Notes under the pieces: model-generated | What the model saw: the letters and a program-made list of their open reading frames with translations, nothing else | Told to the model about the DNA's origin: nothing | Database searches by the model: none | Shown: positions 1 through 11,448 of the stretch, piece after piece | Layout of the letters: each line of letters starts with the position of its first letter | Numbering within the stretch: the first letter of the stretch is position 1 | Source: Varanus komodoensis | Lineage: Eukaryota; Chordata; Lepidosauria; Squamata; Varanidae | Reading direction: 5' to 3' | Length of the DNA: 64,000 bases | NCBI RefSeq assembly: GCF_004798865.1 | Contig: NW_025336598.1 | Span: 23,343,965 to 23,407,964, forward strand | Position numbers and translations under genes: made by a program

Positions 1-1429
1 TCTCTTAACTATTTTGGCTGACACAATGAGATGGTTGGTTGCAAACTGCCTATTTGCATTTTGTTCAAATTTGGTTTCTCACTAATGGATTATCTCTTCT
101 GACAAGGTCAGAAAATGTGATGTTAAAATGTACTGCTATGGGCTTCTGAGCACATTATTAGTAAAATGGTGGCATACTGCATACAAATATGGATTGAAAA
201 CATGTTTAACAGGGAAACAATTTCCTCACTTCACACACATGATGCACACCGTGACAGAAAACAGCATGATAACCTAAATTATTTTCAAAGTGATGGGTCT
301 CATTTTCCCTTTTTTAAAAATGGTAACATATGGACAAAAGACTTGTATTCCCTGGTCCAAGATATTCCTTATGGGTTCACTTGCAAATTGCAAGTGTGTG
401 GTCCTGTTCTGACCATGCTCCATCAGTTTAGGTTTGAGGATACTTCAGAAGACTCAAAGACATGGGTGTCAAAAAGTGGCAATTCAATACAGTCTATTGA
501 ATACAAATGAAATATGGATGCAGGTTGTTAATAAAGAAAGCTCACACTTTCCTTCTCCATGGCCTATTGGTCCCCTGACTAGGCCAGGGGTGCTCTGACA
601 GCCTCCAAAAGTGCCCAGGTAGGGGACACATTAATTCTTCCCTCCAGGTCATGAACAAAAGATAACAGTTCTTACTTCAGCATTTCTGCAGTTCTTCTCT
701 CCCACTATTGCAGAGCCTCTCAGGATGCACAAACCCCCTTCCCTCTTCCTGGGAAAAAAGCTGTTTTGGTAACATAAAGCTTTGTTTTTGCTGCAAAGGC
801 AGGCCTTACGGAATGACTGTGGAAGGCACCTTCAAGACCATCTCTGATGCACTTCTTAAAAAGCTGAAGGGCTTGGCATGCTTTCCAGAATTGGTTTTGT
901 CATTTGGAAACCAGGAAAGTTCGCTATACTACCTGTTGATCCTCAGTAACACCTCACCATTCTTCCAGGAAAGCCTGAACAATACAAGCCCTGTTACCTA
1001 TAAAGACTTCCCTGTTTATTTCGGTGGAGGGGGAAACTCAATATTTCAACAGGGGGTAGAAAGCACATGTCTGCAAGCATACAGCCGTGCACTGAAGGAA
1101 ATGAGAACGCTCACATGTCCAGGAATTTCTCACAAAGCAAATAGTGTTCTAGCTTGTGCACAGGTATAATCATTTTATTGGCAAATGCTAACACTGAATG
1201 CAAACTGAACATAAGCTTCCCTTCCTGGCCAGTCCCTGAAGCCTCATCCTGCCTAGGAGAACCTTATACCTAACTAGTGCCAACACGGAGTCCTCTTTAC
1301 ATGGCCAGAGTGCATCCCTGCACAGGGGGATAGATCAAAATTATGCATTGTAAGGAGGAAGTAGCTAGGGAGACATTTTTCTCCATCCCCCGTAATATTA
1401 GGACCTGGTTAAATTACAGATTAAATTAT

Positions 1430-1720
1430 GGAAGTTACTTCCACAAGATGTGGCGATGGCCACACATTTGGACAGCTTTAAACAGGATTGGAGCAATTCA
1501 TGGAGGAGAAGGCTCTGTGGCTCCTCATCCTGATTATATTACCTCCAGTACTGAAGGAAGCATGCATTTCACTAGCAGTTCCTGAGGAACATGAGTGTTG
1601 GGGGAGCTGCTGAAGACATGTCCTACTTGTGACAGGCAGCTGGCTAGCCGCTGTGTGAACAGGATGCTGGACTAGTTGGACCTTTCTTGATCCACCATGG
1701 TTCTTTTTGTGATCTTAGGT
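1430..1720 (+). mobile_element. CR1-clade LINE 3' end
   Basis: Contains the family-typical stretch around ACAAGATGTGGCGATGGCCA, then GGAGGAGAAGGCT, and ends with a string like CTGGACTAGTTGGACC followed by TTGATCCACCATGG. Related copies lie at 26.05-26.44 kb (+), 32.27-32.35 kb (-) and 40.23-40.37 kb (-). It is 5'-truncated and old. I recall this consensus from reptile genomes; the exact subfamily name is not certain. Confidence 0.6.
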
Positions 1721-2227
1721 TCACAGCAGAGCAGCATGTCTGGTAAACTGCTCTTGAACCTAAACTACTCTTGAACCTAAAAGCACCTTGTTATGTTGCG
1801 TGGTGTGCTATTGTTTGATGAATGTTCAATGTCTTATGGACTTATGGAAGTAGTTACATGGTGAAGTGCATTCAAGCCCCTGTGAGTCACTCTAAGTATG
1901 TAGCATAAACTGCTTACATTTTGATCTGTAAGTTGACATTAGATTTCAATTAAAAGGCTTTTGTGGATGGAAATGCTGCATATTATTTTATCCAGAACTC
2001 CAGTTGTGAATTATTTTCACTTTATTTTGCAGACCAGTTGTTAAGTTGACCCAAATTTCAAAGGATGGATGTCATTGCTTAAAGTGTTTGATTAAATACA
2101 TTAACAAAAAGAAAAATAATTTAAAATAGATAAAGTTGGCTAAAATGCAGGTAAAAAAACAGTTATGCAGATATAATATAGGATGTCCAGCAATGAATGG
2201 AAATCTAGCCAATGTACTAAAACATAA

Positions 2228-2815
2228 TCATAGAATCATGGTATAGTAGAGTTGGAAGGGGCCATGAAGGCTATTGAGTCCACCCCCCTGCTGTTGCAGG
2301 TCACCAATTTATACCCTCCCACTCAGATGACTGTTCAATTTCACTTGAATATTTCTAGTGTGGGAGAGCCCACGACCTCTCTAGGCAACTGGTTCCAATG
2401 TCGTATTACTCTGACAGAGCGGAAATTTCCTGCTATCTAGCCTGAATCTGAGTTGTCACAACTGGAGTTGATTTTTCTGTGTCCTACACTGGTATCAGCA
2501 AGAAGAGATCTTTGTGACAGCCTTTGAGGTACTTACAGAGTGATACCATGTCCCTGCTCAGTCTTCTCTTCTCAAGGCTGAACATGTCCAGTTCTCTCAG
2601 TCTCTCCTCATAGGGCAGTGTTTCCAAATCCTGGATAATGTTTATTGCTCTCCTCTTGACCCTTTCTAATTTTTCTGCATTTTTCTTAGATCTTGATGCC
2701 CTGAACTGGACACAGTATTCCTTCTATTAATGCATCCCAAAAGAGCATTTGCCCTTTTTTGCTGCATCACAGTGTTGACTCATATTTGGCTTCTTGTCCA
2801 CAATTAATCCAAGGT
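2228..2815 (-). mobile_element. CR1 LINE 3' UTR, reverse orientation
   Basis: Begins ATCATAGAATCATGG and GAGTTGGAAGGGGCC, the reverse complement of the classic CR1 3' terminus (ending in ATTCTATGAT repeats). It continues through GTCTTCTCTTCTCAAGGCTG, CTCCTCATAGGG and GAACTGGACACAGTATTC, all CR1 3' region motifs. It ends at a poly-T stretch near 2815. Truncated at its 5' side. Confidence 0.85.
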
Positions 2816-3524
2816 CTTTTTTTTTTTTTGGATTAAAGTTCTGGATAGAACATAATATCCAGAATACTGGATAAAAGTCCAAAACCCAGAAAGATCAAAC
2901 TCAGTTCCCATTCAGACACTTAACAATTCCTGTAACAATATGTACAGGAATAATCTATGGTGCTTTAAAGTCTTTGCTTATAAAGCCAAACACAAATATA
3001 AAATGTTAAGGAGTGATTTTGAAAGTTTCTGAGCTATTGAACTTTAATAGTCTTTAAAAACCCCTCTTAAAACAACATCTCAAATACCTAAGAGTTAGTG
3101 TAACTGATGCAATTATAGAATGAACTTTGTTTGAATTACAAAGCAAAATGCTTAGAGCCTTGGCAATAAGTTCCTGCTAACATTTCACCTTGGCTGTTAC
3201 CATCTTCACACAAATGGTATGGCTAGCGAACACCTCATGTTCTCTTTCTGCAGGGCAAGCATCAACAGTATCTGTCTAATATGCAAAATGTTCCCAGCAA
3301 CAGGATTTGAATCCATATTTGGAAATAGTGGGGTCTTTTCTGACTTCTTTTCAGCTGAGATTTGGGGAAAAGAATGGCTGGTATGTATAGGTGTGCTACA
3401 TAAATATTCCTGTGTGATGAGTTTTCTTTATTGATTAGTGGTTTTGGAGATAGGAAGGATCCCTTCCCCCAGTAAAAGGGTTTTTTGTTGCTGGAAACTC
3501 CCCCAGATCTGCTATTCTTACCTG

Positions 3525-3935
3525 CTTGAATAATATGATGTCATTTAGTGGATACCTAAAGGAACACCTAAAGGAACGCCTGCTTTCATATTTGCCCTCC
3601 CGCCCCCTGAGATCAGCAGCAGAGGTCCTCCTCCGGGAACCCTCCATGAAAGACATTAGGAGGCAAAGTACCCAGAGGAGGGCTTTCTCTGCGGTGGCGC
3701 CCCGCCTATGGAATGCGCTCCCCAGAGAGGTCTGCCTGGCATCGTCGTTATTTGTTTTTTGGTGCCAGGCCAAGTTCTTTTTATTTCAACAATATTTTGA
3801 TAACTTTTAACATCAGCTTATAGGTTTTAATCTGCAGCCAGGGTGGATCTGGATTTTATTTGTATTATGTTTTATTTTATGTAAGCCGTCCCGAGGCTAT
3901 GCGATGGGACGGCATACAAATACTCTAAATAGATA
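3525..3935 (+). mobile_element. L2-type LINE 3' end (end of ORF2 and 3' UTR)
   Basis: The plus-strand frame reads RRAFSAVAPRLWNALPREVC, the C-terminal signature of L2/CR1-type ORF2. It is followed by a 3' UTR with TGTAAGCCGTCCCGAGGC and a tail of simple TAGATAGATAG repeats. It is 5'-truncated, as usual for such LINEs, and the least decayed of the L2-type copies here. Confidence 0.8.
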
Positions 3936-4171
3936 GATAGTGGTATTTTTCCTGCTCTGTGCCTCTTCACTGCTTTTGATGCACTGTGGCAAGGAGGGAT
4001 TCTTGCATGGCTGGATTCTCCTGCTTTTGGGTAAGAAGTTGGGCTATTGGGTCCTACTGAAGTTAATTTCTATAGCTGGCACGTCTCCCTCATTTCCCAA
4101 CACTGTGATGCTTTCAGACAAATCACATCTTGGCCTCTCTCCATGAAATTAAAAGAATGTTGATTTTATTA

Positions 4172-4440
4172 GTACATTGCATTTATATCCCACCTTTTTC
4201 CTCTTGTGATAAACCCAAGACACCTTCACAACAACATCCACCCAAGAGTCCTCCTGGACTATTGGTTAATTTGGTTTATAAATTCAATTATAAATAAATA
4301 AACCCTGTACAGTAGGTTGAGCTGAGAATTGATGGACTTGCCCAAAATCATCTAGTGAGCTTCATGGACAAGAAGGGACTTGAACCTGGATCTCAGGACC
4401 CCAGTCCAACACCTCACCACATTTGGCTCTTTATGGGAGC
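4172..4440 (-). mobile_element. tRNA-derived SINE, reverse orientation, with a nested insertion
   Basis: Carries TTTATATCCCACC (reversed tail) and ACTTGAACCTGGATC, the reverse of a tRNA B box, plus GCCCAAAATCATC and TGAGCTTCATGG typical of this reptile SINE. The element is split at about 4236-4302 by an AT-rich segment ending TATAAATAAATAAA, which resembles a LINE or SINE 3' tail in plus orientation. Other copies of the SINE occur throughout the window. Confidence 0.65.
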
Positions 4441-4849
4441 TTTAGAAATACGGGATATAATCCTGCCATGATCCTAATTGTACTTCCATTCTATTTTACA
4501 CAGACTACCATGGCAAATATAGTATGTACACTCTGTGTTTGTCCATTTGTCATTGCCAGTCCACTCATACAAGTTCTTTTGCTGGGTTTTGCCCAAAAGT
4601 GAATCTTCACTTTCTGTTCCATGGAGGGGCATGTTCTCTGTCCATTGTGGAGATCTTCCCTGCCCAGGCAGTGGACAACCCCAGGCTGCACGCTGCCTCT
4701 TCTAACTTTGCAACACGATCCACCTCTATTTCCATGTTCTACTCCTCCTTTACTTCACATAGCCCATCTTCAAATATTTGGATTCAGCATTTTTCCCAAT
4801 CAACCTGTCTTTCCATTATCTTTCCTAGAAGCCTACATTATTGTATACA

Positions 4850-4968
4850 GGGTGGCCCTCCAAATGTCTTGAGCTCCCAACTCCCATCAGCCCCAGACAA
4901 CACAGCCTATGGCCAGGCTTGATGGGAGTTCAGGGTCTGGAGGGCCAAGTGTTCCCCAACTCTGGCTT
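4850..4968. mobile_element. Palindromic hAT-like MITE
   Basis: Reads inwards from both ends with GGCCCTCCAAATGTC and CTCCCATCAGCC on one side and GATGGGAGTTCAGG, GGAGGGCC on the other. This is a family of roughly 100-120 bp near-palindromic elements seen at least ten times in this window. The end motif (CAGGGG-type in the 14.8-kb copy) suggests a non-autonomous hAT, but no clear 8-bp target duplication was found. Confidence 0.6.
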
Positions 4969-6778
4969 AAGGTACACACATGCAATTTCTTTTCCATCAG
5001 AATGCCCTCAATTCTATTTATTTATTCATTTATTTATTTGTACAGCTTTTTTACAAAATGACATGCTGTGAAGGAAAATAGAAGCATGATGAACCCTTGG
5101 ACATTATATATATCCAAGGTGGAGGTAAGCCACAGCTTCAGGTTTTCTGAAACCTTATTTGACATCTGTGGCACTGGTGGAGAAAGTATAACCTCTTCTT
5201 GGTCAAAGTACAAAGGAGACAGGCATGAAAGTTCAGACCAGATGATCAATAGTGAGGTGTGAGCGTCTGAATCACAGTAGGGGTGGAGTAGTGTGCATTG
5301 CCAAAATCCTAAAGCACCACACAGTTTCCCTTGAAGGATATTGAGGAACCATGTAGAGGAAGTTACAGGTAAACATATAGATAATAGAGGAGTGTGAAGC
5401 ATTACTTGAGGTTCCTTGAGAAACAGATCCTTATTGTTAAACATTCCTCTTTGGTATGGGACGAGTGCACAGTGCCAGTGTCCAACCCAGTGGTGGAAAT
5501 CAGCAGAACATTGCTTCACAACAGGAAATAGAGAGGTTGCACAAAGTGCAAAATGGGGTCATGCCAGTTTGGAAGAAACTAACGAGGCTTTTGTAGTCAC
5601 CCTTGGTTGTTATTGTGTGATCTTGGTCAGGGCTTGGGGTGCTTAGGACCAGGCAAGAGTGAGTCAGGCTTATATTTACATCTCCCACACACTGTCAACG
5701 GAAGGTTTGAGGGAATCTGCCCCAGTCTTGCTAGAGGCCATATTCACACTGAAGCGAGCTTTTGCTCACTAATCCTGCCTGGATGGAAAATGGTATCTCA
5801 TAGAAATGCTGTCTGTGTAATTTTCAGCCTCTCCACTGGGGAGGGCTGCATATACATTGTGTAATGTTAACATATATTAGGCTGCTTAGGAGAAAGGGAA
5901 GACAGCTATACAGGTCATATTTGCACAACCATTTGTGGATTTAGGCCCTCACCTACCACAGCAATTTTACTATCAAAAATGTATTATAATTGTCTGCATT
6001 TATTATCCAGCTCAAATCATGAGATACAGGAAGGAAAAACATGTTGAGTTGTATATCGTACTATTTAAATATATTCTAATCCCCTGGCATAATTATCTAC
6101 CACAAAAAAGGATATTGCATTTAATAATGTAAAACACCAATATATCCTTATCTCTACTTTTTTGTTTCTTTAAAAATCATCAGTAATGCAAAAAATTCTG
6201 TTCATACAAACATCAGCTCCAAACATTGAAGTTATACATTAACGCTAGCTTTTTTATTTTAAAAAAAGGTTTAACATATATCCTAAAAACGTTTGGCAGC
6301 AACCTTTGCAATGTACAAAACATCTTTATTACACTGATTAACACTGAACTAGAAAGTGCATTTATTCACCACAACCGGAGCAGCCAGCCTGTCAGAAAAG
6401 TGATGGCCACATCTCAGAAAAAGGCTATGCCATGTAGCAAAGCAAGTAACGGACTTTATTCACAAACGGACCACATCCCAACCATTGGGAGCCAGTTGTA
6501 CAGTGTCTGTTGACAGGTGAGTTTTAATGGAAAGAGCTCCATTGATTCCAGTTATTGGTTAGACAAGCTTACATTGCTCCATTCCCAAAGTAAGAGTTTC
6601 ATGCTTATGTTCTCCAAGGCAAAACACGTATTCCTGATATACCTGATCTGGCCTGTTTCCACACATGCTTGCCAATCACTAGGGTATCAAAGGATGTCTT
6701 GCATGTGTGAATCAGCCATCACAGACCAAACACTGGAGACCCAACTTTCACATCATTATCTTCAGTGCAATATGTACA

Positions 6779-7199
6779 CAGGCCTAGTTCAGATGTAATA
6801 GGAAGTCATGGTTTCCTACTGTGTGAATGAACCATAATTAGCCTTGGGTTTGCACTTTCTCCTTTCCTCCCATGCAGCCTGGCATAACAGGAAGTCCTCA
6901 CTTCCAGTGTTAAACAAACTACAGGTTCCCATCAAGCCCAGTCTGAAAGAACTGTGGATTATTAAAACACTAGTTAGTGTAAACAAACCAATTTGTTTCT
7001 TAACTGGAGTTTAAACAGGCTATAGCTTCCAGAGTTTGAATGTCACAAGAAACTGGTTTCTTTCAAACTGAGAGCAGAAGCGCCAATCTCCTTGGAGCCA
7101 CAAAAGAAGAGGAAAGGGGAGAGGACAAACCTAAGTTGCATTGCAGCTTGTTCAGGTAGTAGAAAGCGATGATATCTCATTACATCCAAACCAGGCCTG
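6779..7199. mobile_element. Non-autonomous DNA transposon with about 50-bp TIRs
   Basis: The left end CAGGCCTAGTTCAGATGTAA matches the reverse complement of the right end, CAGGCCTGGTTTGGATGTAA. The similarity continues for about 50 bp on both sides. The interior has no transposase frame. The end sequence suggests a hAT relative; I could not find a convincing target-site duplication. Confidence 0.6.
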
Positions 7200-8660
7200 A
7201 ACCAGTTCACATGTTCAGCTGCCAGCAATTGAAAGCTGCATAATCAATTGATGCATACATATATTTGTATACATATCTTTGTGAATTACAGACTATGGGC
7301 ACAATTTGAAAAAAAAGTCCTCTTAGTATAAACTACACCCTCCATTTTTTACTTCACTGCATATCTTAATAAGAACCTGTAGGCTAAGGCTCTTATATCA
7401 GGTTTATCTGTATCATTGCTTCTTTGACAGTATTGTGCAAGTGTGACATTTGACATCTAGTCCTTATGACCATGAACATGTTTGGGACAAAAATGTGGGC
7501 AATGCCTGCTAAGATTTCATATGCTAAATCTGCATCTGAATTCCAGTCCAATTCTGGCATTAGGCTATGCAGAGGTGCAAACTGCCTATCTTCTGTACAT
7601 GTACAAAGTAACCATGACCATGTGGATAAAATGGAGTATCCATGCAAGCAATTTTCTTTTGTCTGTCATAATGGATCTTCATGGTGATAAACTAATGATT
7701 TAAAGATTAAAACTATTAGATTTTGCTCCTCAGCCACAGGAAGTATTACACCCTGTAATACACAGCAAGTACACTATGCAGTGTTGCTTTAGCGAAAGCC
7801 AATAATGTAACATCACATGAACACAAGGAAGATTTTAACTTTCAGAAGGGAAACCAAGGTACAAAATCTGGCAAGTGATGAAATATGCAACCCAGCAGTA
7901 AAATCCTAATTAGACCTCCATTCAGAAAGTATTAAAAGGGACTGGTCCCTAATAAATACATGCATCTTTTAAAAAGTTGTGAGCTTATGATCTCCTCTGG
8001 AATGTCTTCACTGAAAGTCCTACACAGATCCACAGAGAACTGGTACACAATCCAGCAGAAAGAAAAGCTTCTGCACATCTCCTGCTCACCTTGATGGGCC
8101 TTGCCAAGGAGAACCTCCTGCTAGAAGTTGCCCTTTGCTTTCTGTTTGGTCTCGGTCAAAACATGGCATTAGCAGCCCATGCAATGCATCATGCAGGGTC
8201 ATAAACATTGAGGCAATCCAAGTCTGCTACTTTAACCATTCAACAAAACAGAGGCCTCCCAGTTGCCTTCAAAGTTTTCCCATTTAAGAGGACTTAGGCA
8301 GTATTATTTGGAAGTACTGATTCGCCAGAGTGCAATTCTTGCAGCCAGCAGGACCACCCCAAGACATCCAGGTAGCCTTGAAACAGCAATCTGGCAAATC
8401 AGTATGTGTGACTCTTGATGTCATTAGGATTTAATTTCTGCAGTGAAGATTGTTCTTTATTATTGCCCAACCAGCAAAATCCCTGCTCATAAGACTAGCA
8501 AGAGGGTGGTAGAGATTTATATATTGCAGGTTCTGGTTGGGGCACACAGAGACATGAGGCATCCCAGTACTTGGTGTAGGCTCAGCCACTCGGTGATAGG
8601 GCCAGAAGGCCCATCTCACCACCACTGAAAAGGAATGCTCAAAGCCAGGATTCGGAGCAG

Positions 8661-8710
8661 TCATTCATTCATTCATTCATTCATTCATTCATTCATTCAT
8701 TCATTCATTC
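8661..8710. repeat. (CATT)n microsatellite
   Basis: About 12 perfect tandem copies of TCAT/ATTC, in the presumed USP46 3' UTR. Open frames through it are artefacts. Confidence 0.97.
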
Positions 8711-10507
8711 AATATAATTTCCCAAAATGACTCCTTTACAGTAGAGGTAGGGAACTTTTTTAGCCAGAAGGCGAAACTTGTTTTCAAGGGGCTGCATTCC
8801 AATGGTGGTAGGCAAAAGGGGTTTGGCCAACCATTCCAAATAGAAGCACATGTTCGCTTAAAGCTGCTTCTGCCAGTAACTAAGGCGTAGGAGGGGCATT
8901 TCAAGCTTCCATATCTGGGAGTGGCAGTGGGATGCACTACACCTGGGAAACCACTGAAAAATTGGTAATTGGAAGAAAGGGCTGTGGCTGGAGGGAGGGA
9001 TGGGGCCATCAAAAAACCTTGGAAGGGCCAAAATTAGTTCATGGGCTTGAGGCTTCCTATTCCTGGCTTCTACAGAAGAAGAAAAAAGAATTCACACCAG
9101 GAGATAGTTGGGACAAAAACTAACCTTGTTCCTTGAGTTGGTGTTCTCAGGATTTTGAGGGCAGCAGGTTTGAGGTCAATTGCAATTGCCAATTACAGCC
9201 CATTTACTTAATGAGAGCCATCATATGTCAGAAACTAAAGGCATGTTCCCAGATTGAGACTGAGGTGGGTGCTCAATCTGTCCTATGCCTCAGGGGTCAT
9301 TCCCTCTTTCTCTCCAAAGTTGGTCAGTGACTTTGTATCTTCTCCAGCAGTCTTGCCAGTTGCGGCCCATTTACTTCATGTCAAATGGGAGCCATTCAAA
9401 GTCAGGCTGATTCCCTTGCCCCAGGTTCCATATCTTGGCCATGCTAAGCTGTGTATGGCAATGGAGACAGAATTCAGGAACTGGATTTTAATATATATGA
9501 CTGTAAAGATCCTGCAGAACACAAAAAAACATTTGATCCTGGGTGATGCCACATTAATTAGCTTTCCAAGCAGCCATCACAACCTGTCAGGTCTAGCACT
9601 TTATGAGATGGAGTGCCATGGCAGATCTTTACTTAAACCCAAAATCTCTAATGTGCATGCAAAATCTCCACTGTGCTATGCAGCATTCCCTAAGACTGAG
9701 GAGAATGTGAATGCCCCCTGCATGCAGGACTCTGGTAAGCCCTATGGAGTTAGGGATCGTGGCCAGTAATGCTTCTGTAGCATGGACAACTGCTGGACAA
9801 GCACTTGCTGGCATGCGTGAGACTCAGGCATGTCCGAACTTGAGAAAGCAAAAGCAACATTATGTGACATTTCTTTGGGTTAAGAACAGATACAATCACT
9901 CGTTATGCAGCGAAAGTAACAGGGAGAAACAGCTTCCTCTCTTCCTCAGTGCAAAATCTCCTAAAGTCTTGTACAGGGTGGGAATCCACAAGACCAACTT
10001 GGTCCATTTGTGCTGTCCCACGATCACAGGAAGACTGGACAAACAGGCATGATTTGGTTCTAGTGGGACTGAAATCCCTTGGAGTAAAAGTGTGCCTGGA
10101 GGTTGCCAATTTGATTTCTTTTTTAATAACTCTAAGTTTAAAGGGATTAGGAAGGAATAGTTTTCTAACTGGAGAATACCATGTGACATAATCCACAATC
10201 CAAACTTGGTTCCAATGGTTATGAAATACATATCTATCTCCTCTCCACTTAGTACGAGTTACATTATAGTAACAGCCATTTAAAGCTGGAAAATCCAGAC
10301 TTTCTACCTTCCCACATTGCTCTGTCTGGAAACCCTTGAGCTCACCTGCCATGTGACCCCTCCATGTGCCAGGGGCATCCAAGACATATTCTAGGGTAGA
10401 TACGTATTACGGGGATTCAGCACTGTCCTGTGTGAAGAGAGTACATAGCTCCTTGGACTACCTCCGGCCTATGCTTCCAGGCAAACATTTGGCAAACTAT
10501 TTTGAAA

Positions 10508-10625
10508 GCAGCCTTCCTCAACTTCGATCCTTTCAGATATTTTGATCTATAGCTCCATTAGCCTCAGCCAGCATGGCCAGTCATTGGCCAGGAATCATAG
10601 TCTATCAATGTCTCAAGGGACCTGG
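10508..10625. mobile_element. Palindromic hAT-like MITE (diverged)
   Basis: Contains CAGATATTTTGATC, CTCAGCCAGCATGGCCAG, then CAGGAATCATAGTC, matching in order the palindromic family at 4.85 and 14.82 kb. It sits within the presumed USP46 3' UTR. Confidence 0.5.
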
Positions 10626-11346
10626 GAAAAGCTGCCTTTGGGTATGAATGTTGATGGTGGCTCCAGATGGTGGCAGAACATCTGGGGTGAGATACTCTCT
10701 CTGAGCAGGATCCTTAATGCTATTTTTCCTGAGCGTTCTTTTGCCACCTCCTCTGACCTCAGTTCACAACCACTGACTTGAAGGAGAGGACAAGTGGAAG
10801 CTGACGCTCACCTTTGCTTTTGCCACTACCCACATTCTTGTAGTGAGCATGTGAACAAACAACAGCAGGGAGCAGTAAGAGGAGAAGCCAGGTTAGGGGA
10901 TTCTGAGGGTTGGCTTGGAAGCTGCCCAACAACACCGAGGTCTGACCCTGGCTCTGATGCTCATCCACCATTACTACCCATGAACTTACTGAGGAATTCC
11001 TGCTAATAATCTAAGGCATCCCATGGTTTCTCAGTTTGGAAACCACTAGCCTAAAGGAATGGTTCTTTAGAAACAGTGAACAAATGGTCCTGAATAGTGA
11101 TACAAACATCTATGCAACATTAGGCCTCAGTTCTGCAGGTTTCGGCAGATGAGCATGAGTCTGTATAAATTTGGTCTTGTTGTTAAATGAGGGTCATGGT
11201 AAAAGGGGGAAAGTCTTTGCAGTCAAAGGAGTCGACAACTGAGACAAAAGCAGGCTGGACTGTATTCAAATGGGTCTACACAGATTCAGTTAACAGTGCT
11301 GGTCAGATTCTCCCATTGGGTGTGGATGAAGTCACTGTCTTCCCAG

Positions 11347-11448
11347 TCACTCTCTTGACTGATAAAATAAAATATATCCAGATTCTGAATTTTTTGATAT
11401 ATCAGAAGTCAGACCATAGAATTCCTCAATAGCTTGTGCATCGATTTT
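11347..11448 (-). CDS. USP46: USP46 terminal coding exon 9
   Basis: A 102-nt coding part reading [20 protein letters not shown] then [13 protein letters not shown] and a TGA stop at 11349-11347. The acceptor is TTTTACAG. The C-terminal YQSRE is that of USP46; USP12 ends YQSRD. Confidence 0.96.
   Translation of the reverse strand, partial: KIDAQAIEEFYGLTSDISKNSESGYILFYQSRE

Larger units (their letters stand above)
1..6234. other. Intergenic DNA downstream of USP46
   Basis: No gene is recognised. Open frames are short and share no family motif. It contains the CR1-type fragments (1.43 and 2.23 kb), an L2-type LINE end (3.53 kb), a SINE (4.17 kb), a palindromic MITE (4.85 kb) and an (ATTT)n-rich spot near 5020-5040. 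In mammals the next gene beyond USP46 is SPATA18; nothing resembling it was seen. Confidence 0.7.
6235..11346 (-). other. USP46: Probable USP46 3' UTR
   Basis: DNA downstream of the USP46 stop with no other gene. The right-hand limit is fixed by the stop codon; the left limit is inferred. Several minus-strand AATAAA signals (TTTATT on the plus strand at 6455, 6361, 6325 and 6253) cluster in a mostly repeat-free block. The last is followed by a GT-rich stretch, as expected of a cleavage site near 6235. Mammalian USP46 is known to have a 3' UTR of several kb. The region also holds a TIR-bearing DNA transposon (6779-7199), a tetranucleotide array (8661-8710) and a palindromic MITE near 10.5 kb. 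Earlier alternative poly(A) sites are possible. Confidence 0.45.

Noticed and set aside
708-1169. 153-codon plus-strand frame near the left end, considered as a SPATA18 or other exon
   Set aside because: No resemblance to remembered SPATA18 sequence and no supporting splice pattern.
3435-3773. Minus-strand open frame of 112 codons
   Set aside because: Antisense shadow of the L2-type LINE end, whose plus-strand frame has the family signature.
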